Of a DNA stretch of 64,000 nucleotides, positions 17,995 through 26,113 are shown piece after piece. Source of the DNA: Maribellus comscasis (GTDB lineage: Bacteria > Bacteroidota > Bacteroidia > Bacteroidales > Prolixibacteraceae); assembly GCF_009762775.1 (NCBI RefSeq), contig NZ_CP046401.1, positions 5,158,001 to 5,222,000 of the forward strand. The letters are read 5' to 3'. The notes beneath the pieces were generated by a model. That model did no database searches, was not told the origin of the DNA, and was given only the letters and a program-made list of their open reading frames with translations. Position numbers and translations under genes: made by a program. Position 1 is the first letter of the stretch. Every line of letters begins with the position of its first letter.

Positions 17995-18449
17995 AGTAAT
18001 CCTTTGCAACTGTCTTCCAGTAAATCGAGAACCAGCTCAAAACCTTCTTCTCCGCCATAATATGGATCGGGAACTTCCTCGTAATTCCATTCTCTGGCAA
18101 AATCAGTCATTTTATGAATCTTCGCTATATCGGCACTGTTTTGCGCCATCGATTTTAATGCTTCAACATTTTGATCATCCATCCCGATAACCAAATCGAA
18201 ATGCCCGAAATCAACATCAGGATTAAATTTTCGCGAAATACTTGTCAGATCATATCCGCGTTTTACCGCATGTTGTTTCATCCTGCGATCGGCAGGTTCA
18301 CCTGCATGCCAGCCCGATGTTCCTGCAGAATCAATTTCATATTTCTCTGCCAGCCCTTCTTTTTTTACAATTCCTTTAAATACTGCTTCGGCGCTGGGCG
18401 ATCTACAAATGTTGCCCAAACAAACAAACAGAACTTTCTTCTTTTCCAT
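17979..18449 (-). CDS. Low-molecular-weight protein-tyrosine phosphatase
   Basis: 156 residues. The P-loop CLGNICRSPSAEA near the N-terminus gives the nucleophilic Cys and the Arg (CX5R), and the general acid is in VPDPYYGG near the C-terminus. Both are in the normal places for LMW-PTPs. It removes phosphate from tyrosine on proteins. In bacteria such enzymes often oppose tyrosine kinases in polysaccharide export, but no such kinase is near; the next gene on the strand, upstream by 14 bases, is aroE. Confidence 0.93.
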   Translation of the reverse strand: MEKKKVLFVCLGNICRSPSAEAVFKGIVKKEGLAEKYEIDSAGTSGWHAGEPADRRMKQHAVKRGYDLTSISRKFNPDVDFGHFDLVIGMDDQNVEALKSMAQNSADIAKIHKMTDFAREWNYEEVPDPYYGGEEGFELVLDLLEDSCKGLLKKLE

Positions 18450-18463
18450 AAATAATTTCCAAT

Positions 18464-19213
18464 CTATTCTTTACTATTCCAGATTTCATATGACTTTAAT
18501 GCCTGGCCGAGCAACATTTCGTATCCGTTCTTTACAGCGGCTCCCCTGGCTTTTCCTTTGTTCATAAACTGTGTTATTTCAGGGTTATAAACCAAATCAA
18601 ACAGCAAATGTTTTTCGCCTATAAATTCATAAGGAATGGGAGGAAAGGTTTCCGTTTTTGGGTAGGTTCCAAGTGGAGTTGCATTGATGATTACCGTTCG
18701 TTCCGTCATCATTTGTTCATCAATCTCTTGGTAACGAATTTCATTTTCTTTTAACTCTTCAATAGAAGCAGAAATAAACTCAATTCCAAGATTATTTAAA
18801 ACGTATTTTAAAGCTTTTGAGGCTCCGCCGGTCCCAAGTATCAGCGCTTTTTTGTGATACTCTTTTAACAATGGTTTTAAGGAGTTTTCAAAACCAAAGG
18901 TATCGGTGTTAAACCCTTTTAAATAAACTCCCGAGTCCGAACGGATTATTTTCACCGTATTCACTGCGCCAATTTTTCGTGCCGAGTCATTTAAATCATC
19001 CAGAAAAGGAATGACCTGTTCTTTATACGGAATGGTCACATTGAGACCAATTACTTCGGGGTTATTTTTTATAATCTCCGGAAACTTTTGAATCGTATCA
19101 ATCTCAAAGTTCTCGTATGTTGAATTTATTTTTTCGGTTTCAAATTTTTCTGTAAAAAAACGTTTTGAAAATGAATGGGTGAGCGGGTAGCCGATTAATC
19201 CGTATCTTTTCAT
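18464..19213 (-). CDS. aroE: Shikimate dehydrogenase
   Basis: 249 residues. It catalyses the NADPH-dependent reduction of 3-dehydroshikimate to shikimate in aromatic amino acid synthesis. The substrate site appears as GYPLTHSFSKRFF (Ser residues) and NVTIPYKEQ with the catalytic Lys. The catalytic Asp lies in GFNTDTFGF, and the nucleotide site is GTGGASKA. The C-terminal FDLVYNPEITQF and NGYEMLLGQA are also canonical. It overlaps nothing but follows the DUF368 gene by 5 bases and precedes the phosphatase by 14, so the three are probably co-transcribed. Confidence 0.95.
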   Translation of the reverse strand: MKRYGLIGYPLTHSFSKRFFTEKFETEKINSTYENFEIDTIQKFPEIIKNNPEVIGLNVTIPYKEQVIPFLDDLNDSARKIGAVNTVKIIRSDSGVYLKGFNTDTFGFENSLKPLLKEYHKKALILGTGGASKALKYVLNNLGIEFISASIEELKENEIRYQEIDEQMMTERTVIINATPLGTYPKTETFPPIPYEFIGEKHLLFDLVYNPEITQFMNKGKARGAAVKNGYEMLLGQALKSYEIWNSKE

Positions 19214-19218
19214 CTGTA

Positions 19219-20157
19219 TTAATTCGTTTTTTTTGGTTTTGTTAATCCTTCAATTATAAAAATAATGGCAAATCCGGCCACAGCCAATAAAATTGCACCA
19301 ACTAAAAGAGCATTGTCTCCCGTAATTTGTTCATAGGTTCCCGGTAAAATATTTACTTCAACCAGTGGTTTTATTTCTCCGTGCCGATCTGTAAAAGTTT
19401 CGGTAACTTGTTTCCAGGGCCAGACTTTATTTAATGAACCCACCATAAAACCGGCCAAAACAGCAATGGTTTGATTATGAAACTTTTTTAATAACCACGA
19501 CAAGATATTTGAAAAAGTGATAATTCCGATGGCTGCTCCCACCATAAAGGTAAGAATCACGGCTATCTGCAGATTTCCAACAGCATCAAGGACGAACTTG
19601 TACATCCCAAGCAGAACAAGAATAAAACTCCCCGAAATTCCTGGTAAAATCATGGCACAAATGGCAATAGCACCTGAAACAAATATAAACCATGTGGTTG
19701 TGTTGGCCTCCGCGGGTGTAATTACGGTGATGAAATAAGCAACGATAATTCCCGCAATACCTGCAACAACAGTCGGAATATTCCATTTTTTTATCGTTCT
19801 TGCCACATAAATTGCCGAAGCGACAATTAATCCGAAAAAGAAAGACCATACCAAAACAGGATGGTTGTCAAGCAGATACTTCAATCCTTTTGCCAGCGAA
19901 AAAACACTGATTCCGATTCCCAATAAAACGCATACCAGAAAAGTTCCGTTAATGGCTTTCCAAAAGTCTGCGATTTTTCCGCTTAGAATAAGTTTTAGTG
20001 CATTTAAGTTGATGGATTTTATTGAGTTAATTAACTCTTCATAAATTCCGGTAATAAATGCGATGGTTCCGCCGGAAACTCCCGGAACCACATCAGCCGC
20101 TCCCATTCCCATTCCTTTTAAAACCAAAACAAGGTAATCTTTTGTTGTTCTGTTCAT
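19219..20157 (-). CDS. DUF368 family membrane protein
   Basis: About 312 residues from the ATG at 20157 (MNRTTKDYLVLVLKG). The frame is open to 20223, but those codons overlap a repeat-like stretch and do not look coding. The family signature KGMGMGAADVVPGVSGGTIAF is present, with a second GAIAICAMILPGISGSFIL copy in the second half and about nine hydrophobic segments. DUF368 proteins have been linked to polyprenyl-phosphate (undecaprenyl phosphate) translocation in Gram-positives and Vibrio. A lipid-carrier recycling role is therefore plausible but not visible here. Confidence 0.88.
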   Translation of the reverse strand: MNRTTKDYLVLVLKGMGMGAADVVPGVSGGTIAFITGIYEELINSIKSINLNALKLILSGKIADFWKAINGTFLVCVLLGIGISVFSLAKGLKYLLDNHPVLVWSFFFGLIVASAIYVARTIKKWNIPTVVAGIAGIIVAYFITVITPAEANTTTWFIFVSGAIAICAMILPGISGSFILVLLGMYKFVLDAVGNLQIAVILTFMVGAAIGIITFSNILSWLLKKFHNQTIAVLAGFMVGSLNKVWPWKQVTETFTDRHGEIKPLVEVNILPGTYEQITGDNALLVGAILLAVAGFAIIFIIEGLTKPKKTN

Positions 20158-20159
20158 AT

Positions 20160-20245
20160 TAAATTTTACGTTTCTCCCTTTCTCCTTTGTGTTCTCTGCG
20201 GTTAAATTTTCAGCAAAGCTCACTCAAAATTCACGGAGATTTTTG
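20160..20245. repeat. Repeat-like intergenic stretch (suspected dispersed element)
   Basis: The stretch reading CTCCTTTGTGTTCTCTGCGG and flanking pyrimidine-rich sequence resembles short dispersed intergenic repeats that I recall from many bacterial genomes. Only one copy was noticed in this window, so the call rests on recognition rather than on a repeat seen here. Confidence 0.25.
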
Positions 20246-20326
20246 TCTTTAAATTTTGGAGGTGCCAAAATAACAAAAACTTACCATAAATTGTTATGAA
20301 AAATAAAAAGCTCAAATCGTTTAAAA

Positions 20327-20905
20327 ATGAATTTAAGAAAGATTTTAACTGTTATTATTGTTTTTGGTATGATACAATCCTACGCTCAGAAAAATATGGA
20401 GGCGGAAGTGAAAACTTTACAACTCGAAGAAAACGGAAATTTTCCCAATAATTCCGGATTGCCTGTATTATTGTATAAAGATGTTTTTCGTTTTGAAGGG
20501 AAAGACCCTGCGTCGAACATCGAAAGAGTTTTTGATGAAAACAACTGGGGCGGTTCGTGGCGAAATGGTATTTATAATTTTCAGCATTACCACAGTACGG
20601 CGCACGAAGCATTGGGTGTTTACGGCGGCTGGGCAGAGGTTCAACTTGGCGGGTCGGGTAGCGAAATAGTACGGATTGAAAAAGGCGATCTGGTGGTTTT
20701 ACCGGTTGGAACGGCACACAAAAGAATTGATTCCGGTGACGGTTTCGCTGTGGTTGGCGCTTACCCGGATGGACAACAGTGGGATATGAATTACGGGAAA
20801 GCGGAAGAAGTTCAACCTGCAAAAGAAAATATTTCAAAAGTAAAGCTTCCTGAAAACGATCCGGTTTTTGGTAGAGACGGTAAAATGTTTGAGTTTTGGA
20901 AATAA
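20327..20905 (+). CDS. Exported cupin-domain protein
   Basis: 192 residues with a signal peptide (MNLRKILTVII ... SYAQ). The single cupin core shows FQHYHSTAHEALGVYGG (two His and one Glu as metal ligands) and, after a strand, GDLVVLPVGTAHKRI with the fourth His. That pattern fits cytosolic YjlB-type cupins, but here with an export signal. The metal and substrate are unknown. The 3' end is 6 bases from the convergent EamA gene. Confidence 0.8.
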   Translation: MNLRKILTVIIVFGMIQSYAQKNMEAEVKTLQLEENGNFPNNSGLPVLLYKDVFRFEGKDPASNIERVFDENNWGGSWRNGIYNFQHYHSTAHEALGVYGGWAEVQLGGSGSEIVRIEKGDLVVLPVGTAHKRIDSGDGFAVVGAYPDGQQWDMNYGKAEEVQPAKENISKVKLPENDPVFGRDGKMFEFWK

Positions 20906-20911
20906 TAAAAA

Positions 20912-21811
20912 CTAGCGGCTTCCCAAAGTAATCAGTAAAATGCCGGCAAGAATTCCAATTAAATAACTACCTTTTCTTTTTAGATTTTGTTCTTTAAAAA
21001 GCAACGCGCCTAAAGTAAAGGTAATCAGAACGCTGCTTCTGCGCAGTGCTGAGATCATCGAAATCATAGAGCCTTCCAAACTTAATGCGTAGAAATATAA
21101 AAAGTCAGCAACCACCAGGGTGACTCCTATCAGCGGGATTGTCCAGCGCCAACGAAATTTTGTAGTATTTTTGCGGTTGGGAAACCAGAAAACCGCCAAA
21201 ACCGGAAACAAAATAATTACCTGGTAAAATGAAAACCATGCCTGTACCGCAATTCTATCTATGCGCGAAATAATAAATTTATCGTACAATCCGCTGATGG
21301 ACCCCAAAATAGTTGCACCAATGATAAGGTAAATCCACTTGTTTTTTCTGAATTCAATACCTTCGAGCTTTCCGGCGGTTGAAAAGAGATAGAAAAAGAT
21401 GAGGGTTAGTAAAACGCCGACCCATTGCAAACCATTAAGTCTTTCCTGAAAAATAAGCAATGCTCCGGCTAATGTCCATAACGGACCAGTGGAGCGAATC
21501 GGCGCAAAAATAGTAACTGGCAGATGTTTCATTGCAAAAAAAGCCAGGATCCAGCTGGAGACTACAATAGCAGATTTTAGTATGATTTGCAGGTGTTCAG
21601 TAAGGGTAAGTGAAGGCGCAAAAAGCCCAATCGCAGTGAACTTATCAGGAAAGAGGCCTGACCCGATTACAACCGGTAAAAATAGTGCTGTACTTGTAAG
21701 CGTGGAAAAAAAGAGAACCGGCATAACAGCATTTCCGTTTAGCGATGTCTTTTTAAAAATGTCATAAATACCCAGAAAAAGGGCGGAAAGAAGTCCTGCA
21801 AAAGCCCACAT
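20912..21811 (-). CDS. EamA/DMT family permease
   Basis: 299 residues with about ten hydrophobic helices in two halves. Features include GIYDIFKKTSL near the N-terminus, FAPIRSTGPLWTLAGALLIFQERL in the first repeat and SMISALRRSSVLITFTLGALLFKEQNL in the second, the pair of re-entrant motifs usual for EamA exporters. The substrate is unknown. It has a TATCTTTG element (on the minus strand at 21833-21826) just upstream of its start. Confidence 0.82.
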   Translation of the reverse strand: MWAFAGLLSALFLGIYDIFKKTSLNGNAVMPVLFFSTLTSTALFLPVVIGSGLFPDKFTAIGLFAPSLTLTEHLQIILKSAIVVSSWILAFFAMKHLPVTIFAPIRSTGPLWTLAGALLIFQERLNGLQWVGVLLTLIFFYLFSTAGKLEGIEFRKNKWIYLIIGATILGSISGLYDKFIISRIDRIAVQAWFSFYQVIILFPVLAVFWFPNRKNTTKFRWRWTIPLIGVTLVVADFLYFYALSLEGSMISMISALRRSSVLITFTLGALLFKEQNLKRKGSYLIGILAGILLITLGSR

Positions 21812-21825
21812 ATTTAACTTTTTTG

Positions 21826-21833
21826 CAAAGATA
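21826..21833 (-). promoter_or_regulatory. Promoter -7 element upstream of the EamA gene
   Basis: The minus strand reads TATCTTTG, a full TAnnTTTG match, 15 bases before the start codon. No clear -33 TTTG was found. Confidence 0.4.
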
Positions 21834-21909
21834 TATTATGGTAATCCGGGAAAGTAATTTACTGATATTCCGATACCTTTAATAATGAATAATTAAATTT
21901 AGATAACAC

Positions 21910-23334
21910 TTATTCAAAATTATTGGCCTTCCGAAATTCATCGACCAGTTTTTTAAGTCGCTTGTTTTTAGGAGCTTTGGGATAAAAATCAAAAAGAAGG
22001 TTGATTTGAAGAAAGTCCTGTTTCATTGCAGTGTTCAACATTTCAAAAGCATCGGGTTCATCCTTGTTTTCAAGATATAAACTCACCAAACGGTATTTTA
22101 ATATCGCGTCACCGTTCTTTTTTATTGCGGCTTTTAAAATCTGAATGGCGTTTTCGAGTTCTTCAAAGTTCAGATATACGTCAGCCCATGTTAGCCATAT
22201 TTCGCTGTTTTCCGGCTCCAGTTTGACAGCTTTCTTTAACGCTTTAACCGCGTTCTTTTTGTGGTTGAAATCGTTGTATACTTTTGAAAGCGTCAGCCAG
22301 TATTCTGGATTGGAATCGTCAATCTCCAATGCTTTTTTGATAAAAACAATACTTTCCGGGAATTTTTTCTCCACCCACATAATTAAGCCTACACCAAACC
22401 AGGCAGTATCATTATCTTCGTTAATATCAATGGCTTTCTGATAATGTTCTGCTGATTTTGTATAATCTTCCAGATTCAGATAACATTCGCCTATATAACA
22501 ATAAGCATCGTCGTTTTCCGGCTCAAACTCTAGATATTCAAAATATTTTTTAATGGCATCTTTATATCTGCCGGCATTCGCATGAGCATTGGCGATATTA
22601 AAAAGAGCCTGGTGGAATTCGTCGTTCAGCGCGAGAGCAAATTCATATGCTTCAACTGCTTTGTCATGATTACCTGCTTTATTTTGGGTGATACCTAAAT
22701 TAAACCAGGTTGAATAATTAAACGGATCAATATCGAGATATTGATTATAATACGAAACGCTTTTTTTGTAGTCGCCCTGCTGGTCGCAGAAAAATCCAAG
22801 TTCATAAAGTGCCATTTCATTTTTTGGATTGGCAATCAGTGCCTGCTCAAAGTGCTGAATGGCAGTTGGAATATCACCGGTTTGAACATAGGCCGCCCCA
22901 ATATGATACAAAATGTCATCTACTTCTTTGCCCGCGCTCTTTATGGCTTTTCGGAATGAACGCCCTGCTTTAGGTTCATCGCCCAAAACCAACCATGCCG
23001 AACCTTTTATAAGGTGCACATCGGGGTTGGTAGATTCAATCTTTTCAACAAGATTGAGGTGTTTTATTGCGTCTTCAATTTTTCCCTTACTCAATAAGAC
23101 CTGCGCATATTTTAAGTGGAGAGTTACTGCGTTGGGGTGAATTTGAATACCCTGCCGCGCTGCTATTTCTGAGGCGTTTATATCCCCTTCTTCGAGCAAC
23201 TGTTCTACAATTCCTTCAAATTCAGAAACATCGAAATATTTTTTATTACCCGATATCAGCGAACGTTTAAAACGGTTCAGGGCTTCACTGATATCTTCCT
23301 CACTGCTAAAATTTTTCCTCTCTTCTTCGTTCAT
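21910..23334 (-). CDS. Tetratricopeptide repeat protein
   Basis: 474 residues made almost wholly of TPR units from about residue 60 to 450. Examples are ALYELGFFCDQQGDYKKSVSYY, STWFNLGITQNKAGNHDKAV and DAYCYIGECYLNLEDYTKSAEHY, spaced 34 residues apart, roughly eleven in all. There is no signal peptide, so it is a cytoplasmic scaffold for protein-protein contacts. It sits 59 bases from the DUF4301 gene upstream on the same strand, and this pair may be co-transcribed. The binding partners cannot be inferred. Confidence 0.9.
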   Translation of the reverse strand: MNEEERKNFSSEEDISEALNRFKRSLISGNKKYFDVSEFEGIVEQLLEEGDINASEIAARQGIQIHPNAVTLHLKYAQVLLSKGKIEDAIKHLNLVEKIESTNPDVHLIKGSAWLVLGDEPKAGRSFRKAIKSAGKEVDDILYHIGAAYVQTGDIPTAIQHFEQALIANPKNEMALYELGFFCDQQGDYKKSVSYYNQYLDIDPFNYSTWFNLGITQNKAGNHDKAVEAYEFALALNDEFHQALFNIANAHANAGRYKDAIKKYFEYLEFEPENDDAYCYIGECYLNLEDYTKSAEHYQKAIDINEDNDTAWFGVGLIMWVEKKFPESIVFIKKALEIDDSNPEYWLTLSKVYNDFNHKKNAVKALKKAVKLEPENSEIWLTWADVYLNFEELENAIQILKAAIKKNGDAILKYRLVSLYLENKDEPDAFEMLNTAMKQDFLQINLLFDFYPKAPKNKRLKKLVDEFRKANNFE

Positions 23335-23393
23335 CTGCGTAACAATGAATTCGCGAAATTAATAATTCCAATGAATTAACGGACAATTTTATA

Positions 23394-24929
23394 TTATTGA
23401 TGTTGTTCTCGTAACAAATCGTTCACAGTTTTAACCGGGTTAAATGTCTCAATCGGAACCTCTGCAAAAAGCGTATTCCAGTTGCTCATTGCTCCGTTCC
23501 AAAGACCCGGAAGCTCCTGCGCTTTCAAATTTTTCCCGTCTTTCGATTTTTTAGAAATAAAGCCTGTTGCCGGGTCAGTATATTCAAGCAGGTTATATTT
23601 TTCACCTTTGTAATTTTTTACTCCGCAAACCAGGTCAACAGGATTAAAATGCGTGGCATGCGATATTATGGTTTGCTGTTGCATACTATTCGGGTCAATT
23701 TGAGAGCTTTCCACAACCTGCAACGAAACTGTCTCATCCGGATTTTTTGCCCAGAATGGCCCGCCACCCGGCTCACCTTCGTTTTTTACCATCCCGCACA
23801 CCCGCAAAGGGCGGTTGTATTTTTCTTTTAAATAATGATAAAGTTGTTCTTTTTCAGTGTAATACTGACTCTCTGCCGGTTTTGTGTTGAGCTGGTTTTC
23901 CAGAAAATTGGCAGCTTCCGCCAAAAATGCATGATCCAGCGCCACCGGATGTTTTTCGTTTAGCTCTTTTTGGTAAAGGAAAATTTTTTCCTGGTATTTT
24001 AACAAAACGCCGGCCAATGCTTTTTTATAATCTATTGTGGATTTTTTTAGTTTGTCAGGAACAACATTGTCAATATTTTTTATAAAAATAATGTCGGCAT
24101 CCAAATCATTCAGGTTTTCAATCAGAGCTCCGTGACCTCCCGGCCGGAATAACAAACTACCATCAGCTTCCCTGAACGGTTCGTTTTCCAAATCAACAGC
24201 AATTGTATCGGTCGATGGTTTTTGCTGGCTAAATGAAATCTCAAAGGTTACGCTCAGCTCATTTTCATAGGGTTCTTTTATTTTTTGAAGCAGATTTTCA
24301 AAACTTTCCTGGTGTTCGGGCGAGACCGTAAAATGCAGTCGCACTTTTCCCGCACTGTCTTTTGCGTATTTTGCGCCTTCTGCCAGATGCTCTTCAAAAG
24401 GAGTACGGTCAATATTTTTATATTTATGAAATTTTAAAAGTCCTTTGGGAAGCGAGCCGTAATTTAATCCTTTTTCACTCAACAAATATCCTACCTGGTT
24501 TTTACAACTTTCTTCTTCGCTGTTTTCGCTGATTTTGTTTTTGAGTTCCTGATAAAAAGCAAACTTTTCTATCTCGTCAACAAATTGTTTTACCGCTTTA
24601 TTTTCTTTTAAAACTTCCTCGGGTGTTTTCGAAGTCTCACACTCTTCCAGAGCCTCGAAAAGCGCTTTAAACATCCGGCTGGCTGCACCGGAAGCCGGCA
24701 CGAATTTCAGTGGTTTGATACCAGATATTACTTTTGCCTCGTAACGTTTTATATTTTTTTGAAGTTTTTCTTGGTCGAGTTGAATAATCCCCTTGCCAAC
24801 AGAAGCAGCTTCTTCAACATGCAAAAAAGGAAAACCTTTTTTGAATTTTTCAATCTGCTGATTTACAATTTCAATGTTGCTTCCGCGATTTTGTATTTGT
24901 AGTTTGTCTTTTTCAGAGAACATATACAT
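23394..24929 (-). CDS. DUF4301 family protein
   Basis: 511 residues; a start two codons later (24923) is equally possible. The N-terminal block KFVPASGAASRMFKALFEAL and the later LLFRPGGHGALIENLNDLDADIIFIKNIDNV are the DUF4301 hallmarks. The pattern GaasRM plus a DADIIFIKNIDN stretch suggests a nucleotidyltransferase-like fold acting on a sugar phosphate, but no biochemical function is established. The family is almost confined to Bacteroidota. It is cytoplasmic and without membrane segments. Confidence 0.88.
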   Translation of the reverse strand: MYMFSEKDKLQIQNRGSNIEIVNQQIEKFKKGFPFLHVEEAASVGKGIIQLDQEKLQKNIKRYEAKVISGIKPLKFVPASGAASRMFKALFEALEECETSKTPEEVLKENKAVKQFVDEIEKFAFYQELKNKISENSEEESCKNQVGYLLSEKGLNYGSLPKGLLKFHKYKNIDRTPFEEHLAEGAKYAKDSAGKVRLHFTVSPEHQESFENLLQKIKEPYENELSVTFEISFSQQKPSTDTIAVDLENEPFREADGSLLFRPGGHGALIENLNDLDADIIFIKNIDNVVPDKLKKSTIDYKKALAGVLLKYQEKIFLYQKELNEKHPVALDHAFLAEAANFLENQLNTKPAESQYYTEKEQLYHYLKEKYNRPLRVCGMVKNEGEPGGGPFWAKNPDETVSLQVVESSQIDPNSMQQQTIISHATHFNPVDLVCGVKNYKGEKYNLLEYTDPATGFISKKSKDGKNLKAQELPGLWNGAMSNWNTLFAEVPIETFNPVKTVNDLLREQHQ

Positions 24930-25034
24930 GTTTTTTGATATTTAAAAATAAAAATAAGATTCCGGTTTTTTATACGAATAACAGCCTGTAAGGACTAAAG
25001 TTTTCAAGATTTTGTTAACAGTTTTCTGAATCGG

Positions 25035-25063
25035 TTGATACTGACTTATTTTGTTTATTTTTG
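25035..25063 (+). promoter_or_regulatory. Promoter upstream of the radical SAM gene
   Basis: TTG at 25035-25037 and TATTTTTG at 25056-25063, spaced 18 bases, ahead of the ATG at 25083. This fits the Bacteroidota consensus and predicts a leader of only about 12 bases. Confidence 0.55.
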
Positions 25064-25082
25064 GCGCTGTTAATTTGATGGG

Positions 25083-26027
25083 ATGACGGACAAGAATTTT
25101 TTCTGGAATCATAAAAAACGATACAACGATTTTCCGACCTATTTTAAAAACAAGTTTTTGGAAAGGGTGCAGAAGGTTTCCATCGATGCAGGGTTTACCT
25201 GTCCGAACCGCGATGGATTAAAAGGGAAAGGTGGTTGTACCTACTGCAACAATAAAACCTTCAAACCAACCTACTGTAACCTGGAAAACAGCGTTACAAA
25301 TCAAATTCAAAAAGGTGTGGATTTTTTTGCCAAAAAATACGATGCGATGAAATTTTTGGCGTATTTCCAGGCATATACAAATACTTATGCTCCCCTGGAG
25401 GATTTAAAACGGCTTTATGAAGAAGCGCTTCAGCATCCTAAAATTGTTGGTTTGGTAATTTCAACCCGCCCTGATTCGATAGATGAAGAATTGCTGGATT
25501 ACTTGTCGGAGCTGAGTAAAGGGGCCTATGTAATGGTTGAGTTTGGGGTAGAGTCGCATCTTGATAAGTCGCTGGAACTAATCAATCGGGGACATTCATT
25601 TGCTGATTCTGTTTGGGCGCTGGAACAAACCGAAAAACGCGGGATTAATAACTGTGCTCATATGATTTTAGGGCTTCCCGGTGAAAACCACTCCGACTGG
25701 CTCGAACAGGCAAAGATTATTTCAAAACTGCCGGTTAAAAACTTAAAATTACATCAGCTTCAGATTCATAAAGGAACCATACTCGAAAAGCAATACCGCG
25801 AGAGACCCGATTCATTTTTTCTTTTTTCAGCAGAAGAATATGTTGAACTGGTCGTTGATTACCTTGAGTTGTTAAGTCCACAGATTATTGTGGAACGGTT
25901 TATCAGCCAGGCGCCACCCGACATGTTGCTGGCTCCCAAATGGGGGCTGAAAAATTTTGAGTTTGTTGCTAAAGTTGAGAAACGCCTGAAAGAAAGAGAT
26001 ACCTGGCAAGGGAGATTATACAAATAA
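25083..26027 (+). CDS. TIGR01212/YhcC family radical SAM protein
   Basis: 314 residues. The 4Fe-4S site is spread as CPNRDG followed after a glycine-rich spacer by GCTYCNN (CX11CX2C), the distinctive cluster motif of the YhcC family. Other family marks are KKYDAMKFLAYFQAYTNTYAPL, STRPDSIDEELLDYL and VEFGVESHLDKSLELINRGHS. These enzymes use S-adenosylmethionine for radical chemistry and are suspected RNA- or cofactor-modifying enzymes; the actual substrate is not known. The length matches the family. Confidence 0.92.
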   Translation: MTDKNFFWNHKKRYNDFPTYFKNKFLERVQKVSIDAGFTCPNRDGLKGKGGCTYCNNKTFKPTYCNLENSVTNQIQKGVDFFAKKYDAMKFLAYFQAYTNTYAPLEDLKRLYEEALQHPKIVGLVISTRPDSIDEELLDYLSELSKGAYVMVEFGVESHLDKSLELINRGHSFADSVWALEQTEKRGINNCAHMILGLPGENHSDWLEQAKIISKLPVKNLKLHQLQIHKGTILEKQYRERPDSFFLFSAEEYVELVVDYLELLSPQIIVERFISQAPPDMLLAPKWGLKNFEFVAKVEKRLKERDTWQGRLYK

Positions 26028-26113
26028 ATCCGGGGATTTTGAATGTCTGAAGTTTTGAAAACAAAAAAAACGAATCCCGGGAATTATTTAATTGAATACT
26101 ATATTTTGGAATT

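Noticed and set aside
26028..26113. Inverted similarity AATCCGGGG and AATCCCGGGAATT between the radical SAM and GH92 genes
   Set aside because: The arms do not pair cleanly with each other; the right element is a chance CCCGGG palindrome.
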